This document shows positions 35,948 through 44,305 of a DNA stretch of 64,000 nt, in pieces. Each line of letters opens with the position of its first letter. The first letter of the stretch is position 1. The stretch is taken from NCBI GenBank assembly GCA_009917555.1, contig QZDX01000004.1, positions 62,001-126,000 of the forward strand, written 5' to 3'. Origin of the DNA: a bacterium 1XD21-13 (GTDB taxonomy: Bacteria; Bacillota; Clostridia; Lachnospirales; Lachnospiraceae). The translations under genes were made by a program, and so were the position numbers. The notes under the pieces were generated by a model. The model did no database searches, had not been told where the DNA came from, and saw nothing but the letters and a program-made list of their open reading frames with translations.

Positions 35948-35976
35948 TTGACAAGGGATCCGGGACAGGTTAAACT
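35948..35976 (+). promoter_or_regulatory. Sigma-A promoter for the purE operon
   Basis: TTGACA (35948-35953), 17-base spacer, TAAACT (35971-35976). The -35 is perfect. Transcripts would start near 35983 and contain repeat copy 3. A lone TATAAT at 36012-36017 has no matching -35. Confidence 0.65.
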
Positions 35977-36017
35977 TTCTTATAGTATCAAAAAATTGGC
36001 ATTTATGGAACTATAAT

Positions 36018-36146
36018 AGTAAAGTCGCAAAGACGCACGAGAGGAATTTTCATGAGTGCCCTTTCGAATGAAAGTTCCTCTCCTTACATGTGTGTCGAAG
36101 CGACTTTACTCTTTAGTGCTATCGCGCAGCGATTTTTAATAGGAGG
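36018..36146 (+). repeat. Structured leader repeat, copy 3 (before purE)
   Basis: Outer arms AGTAAAGTCGC 36018-36028 and GCGACTTTACT 36100-36110 pair perfectly. The first pair is A-T here and G-C in the other copies. Middle arms GACGCAC 36032-36038 and GTGTGTC 36090-36096 also carry a compensatory A-T for G-C. Inner arms 36039-36053 and 36068-36082 pair over 15 bases. The terminal hairpin is ATCGC-GCA-GCGAT 36121-36133. AATAGGAGG at the end is the purE ribosome binding site. Confidence 0.92.
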
Positions 36147-36150
36147 ATAG
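36052..36150 (+). other. Short leader ORF in repeat copy 3
   Basis: ATG at 36052, 7 bases after AGAGG, opens 32 codons ending at TAG 36148-36150, only 3 bases before the purE ATG. This arrangement would allow translational coupling. It is homologous to the frames in copies 1 and 2. Confidence 0.3.
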
Positions 36151-36153
36151 TAT

Positions 36154-36654
36154 ATGGCAAAGGTAGGAATTGTGATGGGCAGTGATTCGGATATGCCCGT
36201 AATGAGTAAGGCAGCAGACATCTTGGAGCAGCTGGGTGTGGAGTATGAGATGACCATTATCTCAGCCCACCGGGAGCCGGATGTATTTTTTGAGTATGCA
36301 AAGACAGCAGAGAGCAAGGGATTTAAGGTGATTATAGCAGGTGCAGGTATGGCGGCTCACCTTCCCGGTATGTGCGCGGCGATTTTTCCCATGCCGGTGA
36401 TTGGGATTCCCATGCATACCACATCCCTGGGAGGAAGGGATTCCCTCTATTCCATTGTGCAGATGCCCTCCGGCATTCCGGTTGCTACGGTAGCCATCAA
36501 TGGCGGAGCAAATGCAGGGCTTTTGGCTGCAAAGATTCTGGCCACCTCAGATGAGGCCCTTCTGGGACGGCTGAAGGATTATTCCAGGGAGCTTGGAAAG
36601 CAGGTGGAGAAAAAGGATGAGCGTCTGAAAGAGGTAGGGTATAAAAATTATTAA
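36154..36654 (+). CDS. purE: N5-carboxyaminoimidazole ribonucleotide mutase
   Basis: The 166-residue class I PurE carries GIVMGSDSDMPVM at the N-terminus, SAHREPD near residue 37, AGAGMAAHLPGM near 67 and GIPMHTTSLGGRDSLYSIVQMPSGIPVATVAI near 88. It moves the carboxyl of N5-CAIR to give CAIR in purine synthesis. AGGAGG supplied by the structured repeat lies 7 bases upstream of the ATG. It is the first gene of purE-M-N-D. Confidence 0.96.
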   Translation: MAKVGIVMGSDSDMPVMSKAADILEQLGVEYEMTIISAHREPDVFFEYAKTAESKGFKVIIAGAGMAAHLPGMCAAIFPMPVIGIPMHTTSLGGRDSLYSIVQMPSGIPVATVAINGGANAGLLAAKILATSDEALLGRLKDYSRELGKQVEKKDERLKEVGYKNY

Positions 36655-36718
36655 ATGGTGATGCCGGGCGGAGGAACAGGGAGCTGCCAGGGGAGCATGC
36701 CAGGGGAGGATAATAAGA

Positions 36719-37744
36719 ATGGATTATAAGAATGCAGGAGTAGACATTGAAGCCGGATACAAGTCCGTGGAGCTGATGAAAAAGCACATTGGAATGACCA
36801 TGCGTCCGGAGGTGCTCACAGGAATCGGCGGATTTTCCGGGGCCTTTTCCATGGAAGCCTTTAAAAGCATGGAGAAGCCTACGCTGGTATCCGGTACGGA
36901 CGGCGTGGGAACAAAGCTGAAGGTGGCCTTTCTCATGGACAAGCACGACACGGTGGGAATTGACTGTGTAGCTATGTGTGTCAATGACATTGCCTGTGCA
37001 GGCGGAGAGCCACTGTTCTTTCTGGACTACATTGCCTGCGGAAAGAACATTCCGGAAAAGATCGCAACCATCGTAAGCGGCGTGGCGGAGGGCTGCCGTC
37101 AGGCAAATGCGGCCCTGATAGGCGGGGAGACGGCGGAGATGCCGGGCTTTTATCCCATTGATGAGTATGATTTGGCAGGCTTTGCGGTGGGCGTTGTGGA
37201 TCAGAAGGATTTGATTACAGGAGCAGGAATTAAGCCAGGAGATGCCTTGATAGGTATGGCCTCCTCCGGTGTACACAGCAATGGCTTTTCCCTGGTGCGT
37301 AAGGTATTTACCATGAAGGAGGAGTACCTGAACACCTATTTTGATGGGCTGGGCACCACCCTTGGCAAGGCCTTGATTGAGCCCACAAAGATCTATGTGA
37401 AGGCACTGCGGACCGTGAAGGAGGCCGGCGTGACCATCAAGGGCTGCAGCCATATTACGGGCGGCGGCTTCTATGAGAATATTCCTCGGATGCTTCCGGA
37501 GGGGGCCGAGGCTGTGGTGAAGAAGGACAGCTATCCCATTCCCATGATCTTTAAGATGCTTGCGGAGGATGGAAGAATTGAGGAGCAGATGATGTACAAT
37601 ACCTTTAATATGGGAATCGGCATGGTGATGGCGGTAGATCCCTGTGAGGCGGATCGGTGTATGGCGGCCATCCGTGAGGCGGGAGAGACACCTTATCTGC
37701 TGGGTGAGGTTCGCGCCGGAGAAAAGGGAGTGACCTTATGCTAA
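36719..37744 (+). CDS. purM: Phosphoribosylformylglycinamidine cyclo-ligase (AIR synthetase)
   Basis: The 341-residue enzyme closes FGAM to AIR using [53 protein letters not shown] and [12 protein letters not shown]-like residues ([16 protein letters not shown]) define the family. It lies 64 bases after purE behind GGGGAGGAT, and its 3' end overlaps purN by 7 bases. Length is normal. Confidence 0.96.
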   Translation: MDYKNAGVDIEAGYKSVELMKKHIGMTMRPEVLTGIGGFSGAFSMEAFKSMEKPTLVSGTDGVGTKLKVAFLMDKHDTVGIDCVAMCVNDIACAGGEPLFFLDYIACGKNIPEKIATIVSGVAEGCRQANAALIGGETAEMPGFYPIDEYDLAGFAVGVVDQKDLITGAGIKPGDALIGMASSGVHSNGFSLVRKVFTMKEEYLNTYFDGLGTTLGKALIEPTKIYVKALRTVKEAGVTIKGCSHITGGGFYENIPRMLPEGAEAVVKKDSYPIPMIFKMLAEDGRIEEQMMYNTFNMGIGMVMAVDPCEADRCMAAIREAGETPYLLGEVRAGEKGVTLC

Positions 37745-38334
37745 GGGTAACCGTACTGGTATCCGGAGGTGGAACGAATCTTCAGGCTATTCTGGATGCC
37801 ATAGATCGAAAGGAAATTCAAGATGTCCGGATTGGGGCGGTGATTAGCAACAATCCGGGAGCCTATGCCCTGGAGCGGGCCAGGCTTCATGACATTCCGG
37901 CCCTGTGCATTTCCCCCAGGGCATATGAGAGCCGGGAGGCCTTTCACCAGGCACTTCTTCAGGCTCTGCGGGACAGCCAGGCGGATCTGGTGGTATTGGC
38001 TGGCTGTTTAGTCGTGATTCCGGAATGCATTATCCGGGAATACAAGGGCCGGATGATCAACATTCACCCCTCCCTGATCCCATCCTTTTGCGGAACAGGC
38101 TTTTATGGGCTGAAGGTCCATGAGGAGGCCTTGAAGCGAGGGGTAAAGGTAACGGGGGCTACGGTTCATTTTGTGGATGAGGGTACGGATACGGGACCCA
38201 TCCTTTTGCAGAAGGCCGTGGAGGTAAGAGAGGGAGATACACCGGAGATTCTGCAGCGGAGAGTTATGGAGGAGGCGGAGTGGATTCTGCTTCCCAAGGC
38301 CATTGATATGATAGCCAGGAGGTATAGAGAATGA
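37738..38334 (+). CDS. purN: Phosphoribosylglycinamide formyltransferase
   Basis: The 198-residue enzyme formylates GAR with 10-formyl-tetrahydrofolate. [14 protein letters not shown] binds the phosphate. The catalytic Asn and His lie in [12 protein letters not shown], and the catalytic Asp in THFVDE-like [14 protein letters not shown]. It overlaps purM at its start and purD at its end (ATGA), so the three proteins are coupled in translation. Confidence 0.95.
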   Translation: MLRVTVLVSGGGTNLQAILDAIDRKEIQDVRIGAVISNNPGAYALERARLHDIPALCISPRAYESREAFHQALLQALRDSQADLVVLAGCLVVIPECIIREYKGRMINIHPSLIPSFCGTGFYGLKVHEEALKRGVKVTGATVHFVDEGTDTGPILLQKAVEVREGDTPEILQRRVMEEAEWILLPKAIDMIARRYRE

Positions 38335-39602
38335 AAGTTTTGATTGTAGGCTCGGGCGGCCGTGAGCATGCGATTGCCTGGAAGACGGCTCAGAGTCCCA
38401 AGGTGGAGAAGCTTTACTGCGCCCCGGGCAACGGGGGGATTGAGGAATATGCGGAGTGTGTGCCCATAGGTGCCATGGAATTTGAGAAGCTGGCGGCCTT
38501 TGCCAAGGAAAAGGAGATTGATCTGACGGTAGTTGGAATGGACGATCCCCTGGTAGGCGGCATTGTAGATGTGTTTGAGCGGGAGGGCCTTCGCGTGTTT
38601 GGCCCCCGAAGGAATGCGGCAATCCTGGAGGGTTCAAAGGCATTTTCCAAGGACCTGATGAAAAAATACGGAATTCCTACGGCTGCCTATGAGAATTTTG
38701 ACGATCCCAAGAAGGCGCTTGCTTACCTGGAGCATGCGGATTTTCCCATTGTGCTCAAAGCAGATGGTCTGGCCCTTGGAAAGGGCGTGTTGATTTGCAA
38801 TACCCTGGAGGAAGCAAAAGAGGGCGTGAAAACCATTATGGAGGACAAGCAGTTTGGCTCTGCCGGAAACCGTATGGTCATTGAGGAGTTTATGACGGGC
38901 CGGGAGGTGTCTGTTCTGAGCTTTGTGGACGGAAAGACCATCAAATGCATGACCTCCGCTCAGGATCATAAGCGGGCCCTGGATGGAGATCAAGGCTTGA
39001 ACACCGGCGGTATGGGGACCTTTTCGCCCAGCCCTTTCTATACGAAGGAGGTGGATGCTTTCTGCCAGGAGCATATTTACCAGGCCACAGTGGATGCCAT
39101 GGCTGCGGAGGGCCGAAGGTTTCAGGGAGTTATTTTCTTTGGGCTGATGCTGACAGAGAAAGGGCCAAAGGTGCTGGAGTTCAATGCCAGGTTTGGAGAC
39201 CCGGAGGCCCAGGTGGTGCTTCCCAGGATGAAGAATGACATTGTGGAGGTCTTTGAGGCCTGCGTGGACGGTACCCTGGATCAGATTGATTTGGAATTTG
39301 AGGATAATGCGGCTGTCTGTGTAGTTCTGGCTTCCGGGGGTTATCCGGTAGCTTACGAGAAGGGATATCCCATTCATGGGCTAGAGAATTTTAAGGGCAA
39401 AGAAGGATATTATGTGTTCCATGCAGGGACGAAGCTGGTGGACGGACAGTTTGTGACCAATGGAGGAAGAGTGCTTGGTGTGACGGCTACCGGTGAGGAT
39501 CTTAAGACGGCACGGGCCAATGCCTATGAGGCGGTGAAGCTGATTGATTTTGAGAAGGCTTACTGCCGGAGTGATATTGGGAAGGCGATTGATGAGATTT
39601 AG
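38331..39602 (+). CDS. purD: Phosphoribosylamine--glycine ligase
   Basis: The 423-residue ATP-grasp ligase joins phosphoribosylamine and glycine to form GAR. It has the N-terminal VLIVGSGGREHAIAWK, ADGLALGKGVLIC, GREVSVLSFVDG, and metal-binding LEFNARFGDPEAQVVLPRM. It is the last gene of the purEMND operon. The whole gap behind it is taken by a long inverted repeat that may serve as a terminator. Confidence 0.96.
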   Translation: MKVLIVGSGGREHAIAWKTAQSPKVEKLYCAPGNGGIEEYAECVPIGAMEFEKLAAFAKEKEIDLTVVGMDDPLVGGIVDVFEREGLRVFGPRRNAAILEGSKAFSKDLMKKYGIPTAAYENFDDPKKALAYLEHADFPIVLKADGLALGKGVLICNTLEEAKEGVKTIMEDKQFGSAGNRMVIEEFMTGREVSVLSFVDGKTIKCMTSAQDHKRALDGDQGLNTGGMGTFSPSPFYTKEVDAFCQEHIYQATVDAMAAEGRRFQGVIFFGLMLTEKGPKVLEFNARFGDPEAQVVLPRMKNDIVEVFEACVDGTLDQIDLEFEDNAAVCVVLASGGYPVAYEKGYPIHGLENFKGKEGYYVFHAGTKLVDGQFVTNGGRVLGVTATGEDLKTARANAYEAVKLIDFEKAYCRSDIGKAIDEI

Positions 39603-39613
39603 ATAGGACGGAC

Positions 39614-39826
39614 GGGACCGGAGCAGCCTGCCCGCCGAGATTTTTCCATATCTGTGTTCGGACGGTTTGCGTACATCCTGTCTGCTACGATCGTACATTA
39701 CTTTGTGAATTTCCTTTATGACGGGAAGTTTTCTCTAGTAATGTCCGTCCGTATCAGACAGGCTGTTCGCAAACAGCCGGACACAGGATATTGGAAAAGC
39801 CTTGGCGGGCAGGCTGCTCCGGTCCC
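39614..39826. repeat. Long (213-base) imperfect inverted repeat between purD and the GntR gene
   Basis: The outer 23 bases 39614-39636 are perfectly complementary to 39804-39826. Pairing continues inward with small interruptions: TTTTTCCATATCTGTG with a near match in 39782-39798, CCTGTCTG with CAGACAGG, ACATTACT with AGTAATGT, up to an apex near 39720. It fills the convergent gap between purD and the regulator. It may be a bidirectional terminator, a structured RNA, or a MITE-like insertion. I see no convincing target duplication. Confidence 0.85.
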
Positions 39827-39842
39827 TGACTTTGGGGGAGGG

Positions 39843-40634
39843 TTAGTCGATTTGCTGCTGGAAGGAGATCCCTTCTGCCTGACGCTCCAGCTCGTAGCGC
39901 CAGCGGTCGCCTCTTGCTACAATCTTGGCAATCTCGAAGATTCGCTCGTTGAAGTCAAAGGAGGTTCGCTCTACCAGGAAAGCGCTGGAACCGGCAGGGC
40001 AGTTTAAAAGCTTTGCCTCCTCTTTGCGGATCAGGGTGGCGGCGTACACCTCCTTCGCGTGTGCGGGAGTGATGCCGGCATATTGCTTGAGGACCTTGTA
40101 GAGTGAATAGTTGTTTAAAATTTCCTGGTTCAGCTGGGGACATACGGAGCATGGAATATACACAGTCTCAATGGTAAGAGGCTCATCATTTACGGTCCTC
40201 AGACGGATAATCTGAAATAAATGGGGATCTTCGTTTTGCAGCTGGAACCGCTGAATGAGCTCGGTGTCCCCGGTGATTGTCTGAAAAGAAATAATTTGGG
40301 CATCTGCTTTCAGGCCCATTCTGGCCATTTCTGCGGAAAAGCTGTAGAGACTGTTTAAGGTACGGCTCAGCTTTGGTTCGGAAATGAAGGTGCCCTTGCC
40401 CTTGATTCGGGTAACGCAGCCTTCCTTTTCCAGCTCGGAGAAGGCCTGACGTACTGTAGTTCTGCTGATATTGTGATATTCACAATATTCTGTTTCTGAG
40501 GGAAGGCTGTCTCCCGGGCGCAGTGTACCATCTATAATTAATTTTTTGATTTGCTGCTTGAGCTGTAGATAAAGGGGTGTATCGCTTTTTCCATCAATGG
40601 GTGCAACAAATAGATATTCTCTGCCTTCTATCAT
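39843..40634 (-). CDS. GntR-family regulator with UTRA domain (HutC subfamily)
   Basis: The 263-residue regulator has an N-terminal winged-helix domain (PLYLQLKQQIKKLIIDGTLRPGDSLPSETEYCEYHNISRTTVRQAFSELE, residues 20-70, read here as the standard GntR helix-turn-helix) and a C-terminal UTRA effector domain of about 150 residues. UTRA domains bind sugars, sugar phosphates or small acids. It lies divergent to deoC and the sugar ABC operon, which it probably represses until the inducer is present. TAGGAGAAA precedes the start. Confidence 0.9.
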   Translation of the reverse strand: MIEGREYLFVAPIDGKSDTPLYLQLKQQIKKLIIDGTLRPGDSLPSETEYCEYHNISRTTVRQAFSELEKEGCVTRIKGKGTFISEPKLSRTLNSLYSFSAEMARMGLKADAQIISFQTITGDTELIQRFQLQNEDPHLFQIIRLRTVNDEPLTIETVYIPCSVCPQLNQEILNNYSLYKVLKQYAGITPAHAKEVYAATLIRKEEAKLLNCPAGSSAFLVERTSFDFNERIFEIAKIVARGDRWRYELERQAEGISFQQQID

Positions 40635-40691
40635 TATTTTCTCCTATTCCAGTTTTATCATAAATGAAATGCCTGTTTTTTCTATTATCTA

Positions 40692-40720
40692 AATATATCA
40701 TAATTAATTTCCGAAATCAA
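40692..40720 (-). promoter_or_regulatory. Possible promoter for the GntR regulator
   Basis: On the minus strand TTGATT (40715-40720) is followed after 17 bases by TATATT (40692-40697). It lies about 60 bases before the regulator start. Confidence 0.45.
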
Positions 40721-40771
40721 TATTAGATATTTCTTACAAATTTATTCCTAAAATTTTGTATCATATTTATA

Positions 40772-40800
40772 TTTACAAATATGTTACATACAAGTATAAT
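40772..40800 (+). promoter_or_regulatory. Sigma-A promoter of the deoC-sugar ABC operon
   Basis: TTTACA (40772-40777), 17-base spacer, TATAAT (40795-40800). Near-consensus elements place the start of transcription near 40807, inside a palindrome. Confidence 0.75.
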
Positions 40801-40805
40801 GGCAT

Positions 40806-40817
40806 TACAAGCTTGTA
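40806..40817. promoter_or_regulatory. Candidate operator for the GntR regulator
   Basis: TACAAGCTTGTA is a perfect 12-base palindrome located just behind the -10 box, at the expected transcript start. A further half-like ACAAG occurs in the promoter spacer at 40790-40794. Position and symmetry suit a repressor site for the divergent regulator. Confidence 0.5.
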
Positions 40818-40903
40818 TGATATAAATTTGTTCGGATGAGATAAAACGAAAAAGTGAACGAAACAGAAATTCGAGCAAAGGAAAGGGATGGTGGTAAAAG
40901 GTC

Positions 40904-41569
40904 GTGGAAGATACGTATGATTTCGAATATGGAAAATACATTGAACATTCCATATTAAGGCCGGATACAAAAAGGTGCGACGTAGAGAGCTTTTGTCAGG
41001 ACGCAATTGACTACCGGTTTGTGGCAGTAGCAGTTACGCCTGCAAATGTAAAATACGCCGTTGAGTATTTGAAGGATACGGACATTCTGGTAGGCGCTGC
41101 GATAGGCTTTCCGCTTGGCACCAGTACAACCTTTATCAAGGTTGCGGAGACCATTGATGCAATTCACAACGGCGCAAGGGAGGTTGATATGGTAATTAAC
41201 ATCGGAGCGCTGAAGGATGGGCTGTATGATTTCGTTCGCGAGGAAATCCGCCAGGTGACAGAGGCGGCACATCCTTCTGTACCGGTAAAGGTTATTATAG
41301 AGACCTATTTGCTCACAGATGAGGAAAAGAAAACTGCATGTCGGCTGGCCGTGGAAGCCGGAGCAGATTATGTAAAAACCTGCACGGGATTTAACGGAGG
41401 CAAAGCGACTGTGGAGGATGTAAAGCTGATGAAGGAAGCAGTTGGAGGAAACTGCAAGATTAAGGCATCCACAGGAATCAAGAGCCGGGCAATTGCGGAT
41501 GCGCTGCTTGCAGCAGGGGCCGTTAGATTGGGCACCAGCAGCGGAATTCGGATAGAAGCAGGAAATTAG
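40904..41569 (+). CDS. deoC: Deoxyribose-phosphate aldolase
   Basis: The 221-residue class I aldolase cleaves 2-deoxyribose-5-phosphate to acetaldehyde and glyceraldehyde-3-phosphate. The Schiff-base lysine is in ADYVKTCTGF (K158), with IKASTGIKSRAIADALLAAGAVRLGTSSG as the second active-site strand. VGAAIGFPLGTSTTFIKV and EVDMVINIGALKDG are also typical. The start is GTG at 40904. It is followed by a sugar ABC transporter and a PfkB kinase, which suggests catabolism of an imported pentose such as deoxyribose. Confidence 0.93.
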   Translation: MEDTYDFEYGKYIEHSILRPDTKRCDVESFCQDAIDYRFVAVAVTPANVKYAVEYLKDTDILVGAAIGFPLGTSTTFIKVAETIDAIHNGAREVDMVINIGALKDGLYDFVREEIRQVTEAAHPSVPVKVIIETYLLTDEEKKTACRLAVEAGADYVKTCTGFNGGKATVEDVKLMKEAVGGNCKIKASTGIKSRAIADALLAAGAVRLGTSSGIRIEAGN

Positions 41570-41610
41570 CAGATACTTATTAGAAAAACAGGAAACGGGA
41601 GGGAACCGGT

Positions 41611-42687
41611 ATGAAAAAACTTACAGCTATGATTCTTATGATCGTTATGACAATATCTCTTATGGCATGCTCTAACAAAGAGGAACCGAAAACAGAGTCT
41701 CCGGCAGAGACACAGGAACCGGAGAGTACACCGCAGCAGGAGCCGGAAGAGTCCCAGGGCAGCAATGGACTGGAGGGGTTAGTATTTGGATATTCCAAGC
41801 ATTCCATTACGGACCCGTGGCATCAGGCGGAGGTAAATAGTATTCAGGAGGCAGCGGATCAATTGGGATGCAAAATTGTTCTCACAGATGCCCAGGGCTC
41901 TACGGAGCAGCAGGTATCCGACATTGAGGACCTGATAGCGCAGGATGTGGATTTTCTGATTGTATCCCCGGGAACCACAGAGGGCTATGACGCGGTATAT
42001 GAGAAGGCAAAGGAAAAGAATATTCCAATTATGCAGATTGACCGTCAAACAACCGTTAAGGAGGACGGACAAAGCCTGATTGCAACGGTTGTATCTAATC
42101 ACTATCAGCAGGGCTTTGACTGTGGACAATGGCTGGTGGATCACACTGCAGATTATGATAAGGTAAACGTAGTGGAGATTCAGGGCTCTATCGGAGGATC
42201 AGATGTAGAGCTGAGGACACAGGGCTTTGCAGATGCTATTCAGGATGCTGAGAACATTGAAATTGTTGCCATGCAGACAGGAGAATGGTCCCGCAATACG
42301 GCGCAGCAGGTTATGCAGAATTTAATTCAGTCTTTAGGTGATGGATTCCAGGTTGTCTATGCACAAAATGACACCATGGCATTGGGCGCCATTGCAGCAT
42401 TGAAGGCCTCCGGATATACCATCGGATGGGATGCCTTTGAGAAGAAGGAGGGAGTTCTGGTTCTGACCATTGATGGACAGACAGAAGCGGTAGAGTCCAT
42501 GCTGCAGGGAAATATCAATTTTATAGCGGCCTGCTCCCCTGATTATTCCGGTATTTTTGATATCATTGCCAGTTGGTACAATGGCGAGACACCGGAGCCA
42601 TTGTCCTACACACCGGATTATCACTTCCTTCAGGAGAATGTGGAAGCGGAAGGCTTGGAGCATGCATATGATTATGGAGTGAACTAA
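41611..42687 (+). CDS. Sugar ABC transporter substrate-binding lipoprotein (RbsB-like)
   Basis: The 358-residue protein has a lipoprotein signal ending in LMAC (cysteine 20), a Glu/Pro-rich linker up to about residue 50 and a type 1 periplasmic-binding fold. VFGYSKHSITDPWHQAEVNSIQEAADQLG, EDLIAQDVDFLIVSPGT and NDTMALGAIAALKASGY support this. It captures a monosaccharide outside the membrane for the ATPase and permeases encoded next. It lies 41 bases behind deoC. A strong hairpin follows it. Confidence 0.92.
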   Translation: MKKLTAMILMIVMTISLMACSNKEEPKTESPAETQEPESTPQQEPEESQGSNGLEGLVFGYSKHSITDPWHQAEVNSIQEAADQLGCKIVLTDAQGSTEQQVSDIEDLIAQDVDFLIVSPGTTEGYDAVYEKAKEKNIPIMQIDRQTTVKEDGQSLIATVVSNHYQQGFDCGQWLVDHTADYDKVNVVEIQGSIGGSDVELRTQGFADAIQDAENIEIVAMQTGEWSRNTAQQVMQNLIQSLGDGFQVVYAQNDTMALGAIAALKASGYTIGWDAFEKKEGVLVLTIDGQTEAVESMLQGNINFIAACSPDYSGIFDIIASWYNGETPEPLSYTPDYHFLQENVEAEGLEHAYDYGVN

Positions 42688-42734
42688 AGAAATAGGAAGC
42701 TGCAGGGCCGTTGAAAAAGAACGGCCTAATGTAA

Positions 42735-42770
42735 GGGCAGCCTGTGATTTACACAAGTCACAGGCTGCCC
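42735..42770 (+). terminator. Intercistronic hairpin between binding protein and ATPase genes
   Basis: GGGCAGCCTGTGA (42735-42747) and TCACAGGCTGCCC (42758-42770) are perfect 13-base inverted repeats with a 10-base loop. No T-run follows, so it more likely stabilises the mRNA end or gives partial termination. That would favour the binding protein over the membrane subunits. Confidence 0.65.
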
Positions 42771-42796
42771 ATGATAGTAGATCAGGAGAAAAGCGG

Positions 42797-44293
42797 ATGG
42801 AATATATTCTGGAAATGAAGCAGATACAAAAATCATTCAGCGGAGTTCATGCGTTAAAGGGAGTAGATTTGTGTGTTTGTCCTGGAGAGACACATGCGCT
42901 GGTGGGAGAGAATGGAGCAGGAAAATCCACCCTAATAAAAATACTTACAGGTGTCTACAGCAAAAGCGGCGGAAGCATCCTGTTTGATGGAAAAGAGATC
43001 AGTCCGAAAACTCCAAATGAAGCTCAAATGCTTGGGATCAGTCCAATTTATCAGGAGTTAAATCTGATTCCGGATTTGACAGTTGCAGAAAATGTATTTC
43101 TGGGCCATGCGCCAAAGAAAAGAGGCGGCCTGATTGATTGGAATCGGATGTTTACAGAGACAGAGTCGATTATGGAGAGCTTGGGCATTGATGTGGATGT
43201 GCATGCGCAGATTCATACCCTTGGTACGGCTGTTCAGCATATGGTCGCCATTGTAAGAGCCATTCAATTGGAGTGTAAGCTCATTGTGATGGATGAGCCC
43301 ACCTCGTCCCTGGATAAAAAAGAAGTGGATTCCTTGATGAAGATGATTCGGGAATTGAAGAAAAAGAAAATCGCGGTAATTTTTATTTCTCATAGGCTGG
43401 ATGAGATTTTTGAAATCTGTGAACGTGTTACAATTTTGAAGGATGGAGAAGGGGTTGGAACCTTTGCGATACAGGATTTGACACAGCATGAGATGGTCTG
43501 CAAAATGCTGGGTCGCGATTTTTCGAAGAGAGAGCGTATTCGGACAGAGAGGAATTTTGATGATGTAGAATATCTCTTTGAGCTGGAGCATGCGGTGTGG
43601 TTTCCTAAAATCGGGGATATGACCATTCGAATTCGTAAAGGAGAGATTTTAGGGCTGGCCGGATTGCTGGGAGCAGGAAGAACGGAGTCAGCAAAGGTAA
43701 TGTTCGGCTATGCCAGACCAGAGAAGGGAATCCTGAAGAAAGAAGGAAACATCGTAAAAATTCGTACAACAAGAGATGCAGTACGGCTTCACATGGCTAT
43801 GTGCCCGGAGGATCGCCGTGCGGAAGGAATTGTACCTGATATGTCAGTCAGAGACAATATGATGCTGGCATCCCTTTCCGGAAAAAGCAGGTTTGGAATT
43901 CTCTCCGAAAAAGTAAAAAGGCAGATCTCGGAGGAATATATAGATAAATTTTCCATTAAGACGCCTTCCTCCAAGCAGTTGATAAAAAATCTGTCCGGAG
44001 GAAACCAGCAGAAGGTGATTTTGGCTCGCTGGCTGGCAACTAATCCCCAGCTGATTATTTTGGACGAGCCTACACGGGGAATTGATATTGGCGCAAAGGG
44101 AGCCATTGAGGAACTGATACAGGAATTTTCGAACCAGGGAATCAGTGTGCTTTATATTTCCTCAGAGTTGGACGAGCTGGTAAATAACTGTGATCGCGTG
44201 TTGGTCATGCGTGACGGAAGACAGGCTGGAGAGCTAACGGGAACGGAGCTGAGCCGAGATGCGATACTTACGGCCATTGCGGGAGCAATGTAG
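42797..44293 (+). CDS. Sugar ABC transporter ATPase, double domain (RbsA-like)
   Basis: The 498-residue protein has two ABC domains. The first has GENGAGKST near residue 37 and LIVMDEPTSSLD near 165. The second has the degenerate nucleotide site GLLGAGRTES near 292 but an intact NLSGGNQQKVILARWL and LIILDEPTRGIDIGAK near 395-430. This is the standard RbsA/MglA design. It energises import with the two permeases that follow. Confidence 0.94.
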   Translation: MEYILEMKQIQKSFSGVHALKGVDLCVCPGETHALVGENGAGKSTLIKILTGVYSKSGGSILFDGKEISPKTPNEAQMLGISPIYQELNLIPDLTVAENVFLGHAPKKRGGLIDWNRMFTETESIMESLGIDVDVHAQIHTLGTAVQHMVAIVRAIQLECKLIVMDEPTSSLDKKEVDSLMKMIRELKKKKIAVIFISHRLDEIFEICERVTILKDGEGVGTFAIQDLTQHEMVCKMLGRDFSKRERIRTERNFDDVEYLFELEHAVWFPKIGDMTIRIRKGEILGLAGLLGAGRTESAKVMFGYARPEKGILKKEGNIVKIRTTRDAVRLHMAMCPEDRRAEGIVPDMSVRDNMMLASLSGKSRFGILSEKVKRQISEEYIDKFSIKTPSSKQLIKNLSGGNQQKVILARWLATNPQLIILDEPTRGIDIGAKGAIEELIQEFSNQGISVLYISSELDELVNNCDRVLVMRDGRQAGELTGTELSRDAILTAIAGAM

Positions 44294-44305
44294 GAAGGAG
44301 GACCA

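Noticed and set aside
36012-36017. TATAAT as the purE -10 box
   Set aside because: No -35 hexamer lies at suitable distance, and it would start transcription inside the outer stem; TTGACA-N17-TAAACT upstream is better.
27272-36146. CRISPR array interpretation of the three repeats
   Set aside because: The copies are about 4 kb apart with genes between them, no regular spacers and no cas genes.
36655-36718. Direct repeat GCCAGGGGAG(C/G) in the purE-purM gap
   Set aside because: Only two short copies without symmetry; probably slippage around the ribosome binding site.
39654-40007. Plus-strand open frame of 117 codons
   Set aside because: It lies across the long inverted repeat and antisense to the GntR gene, has no ribosome site and no recognisable protein features.
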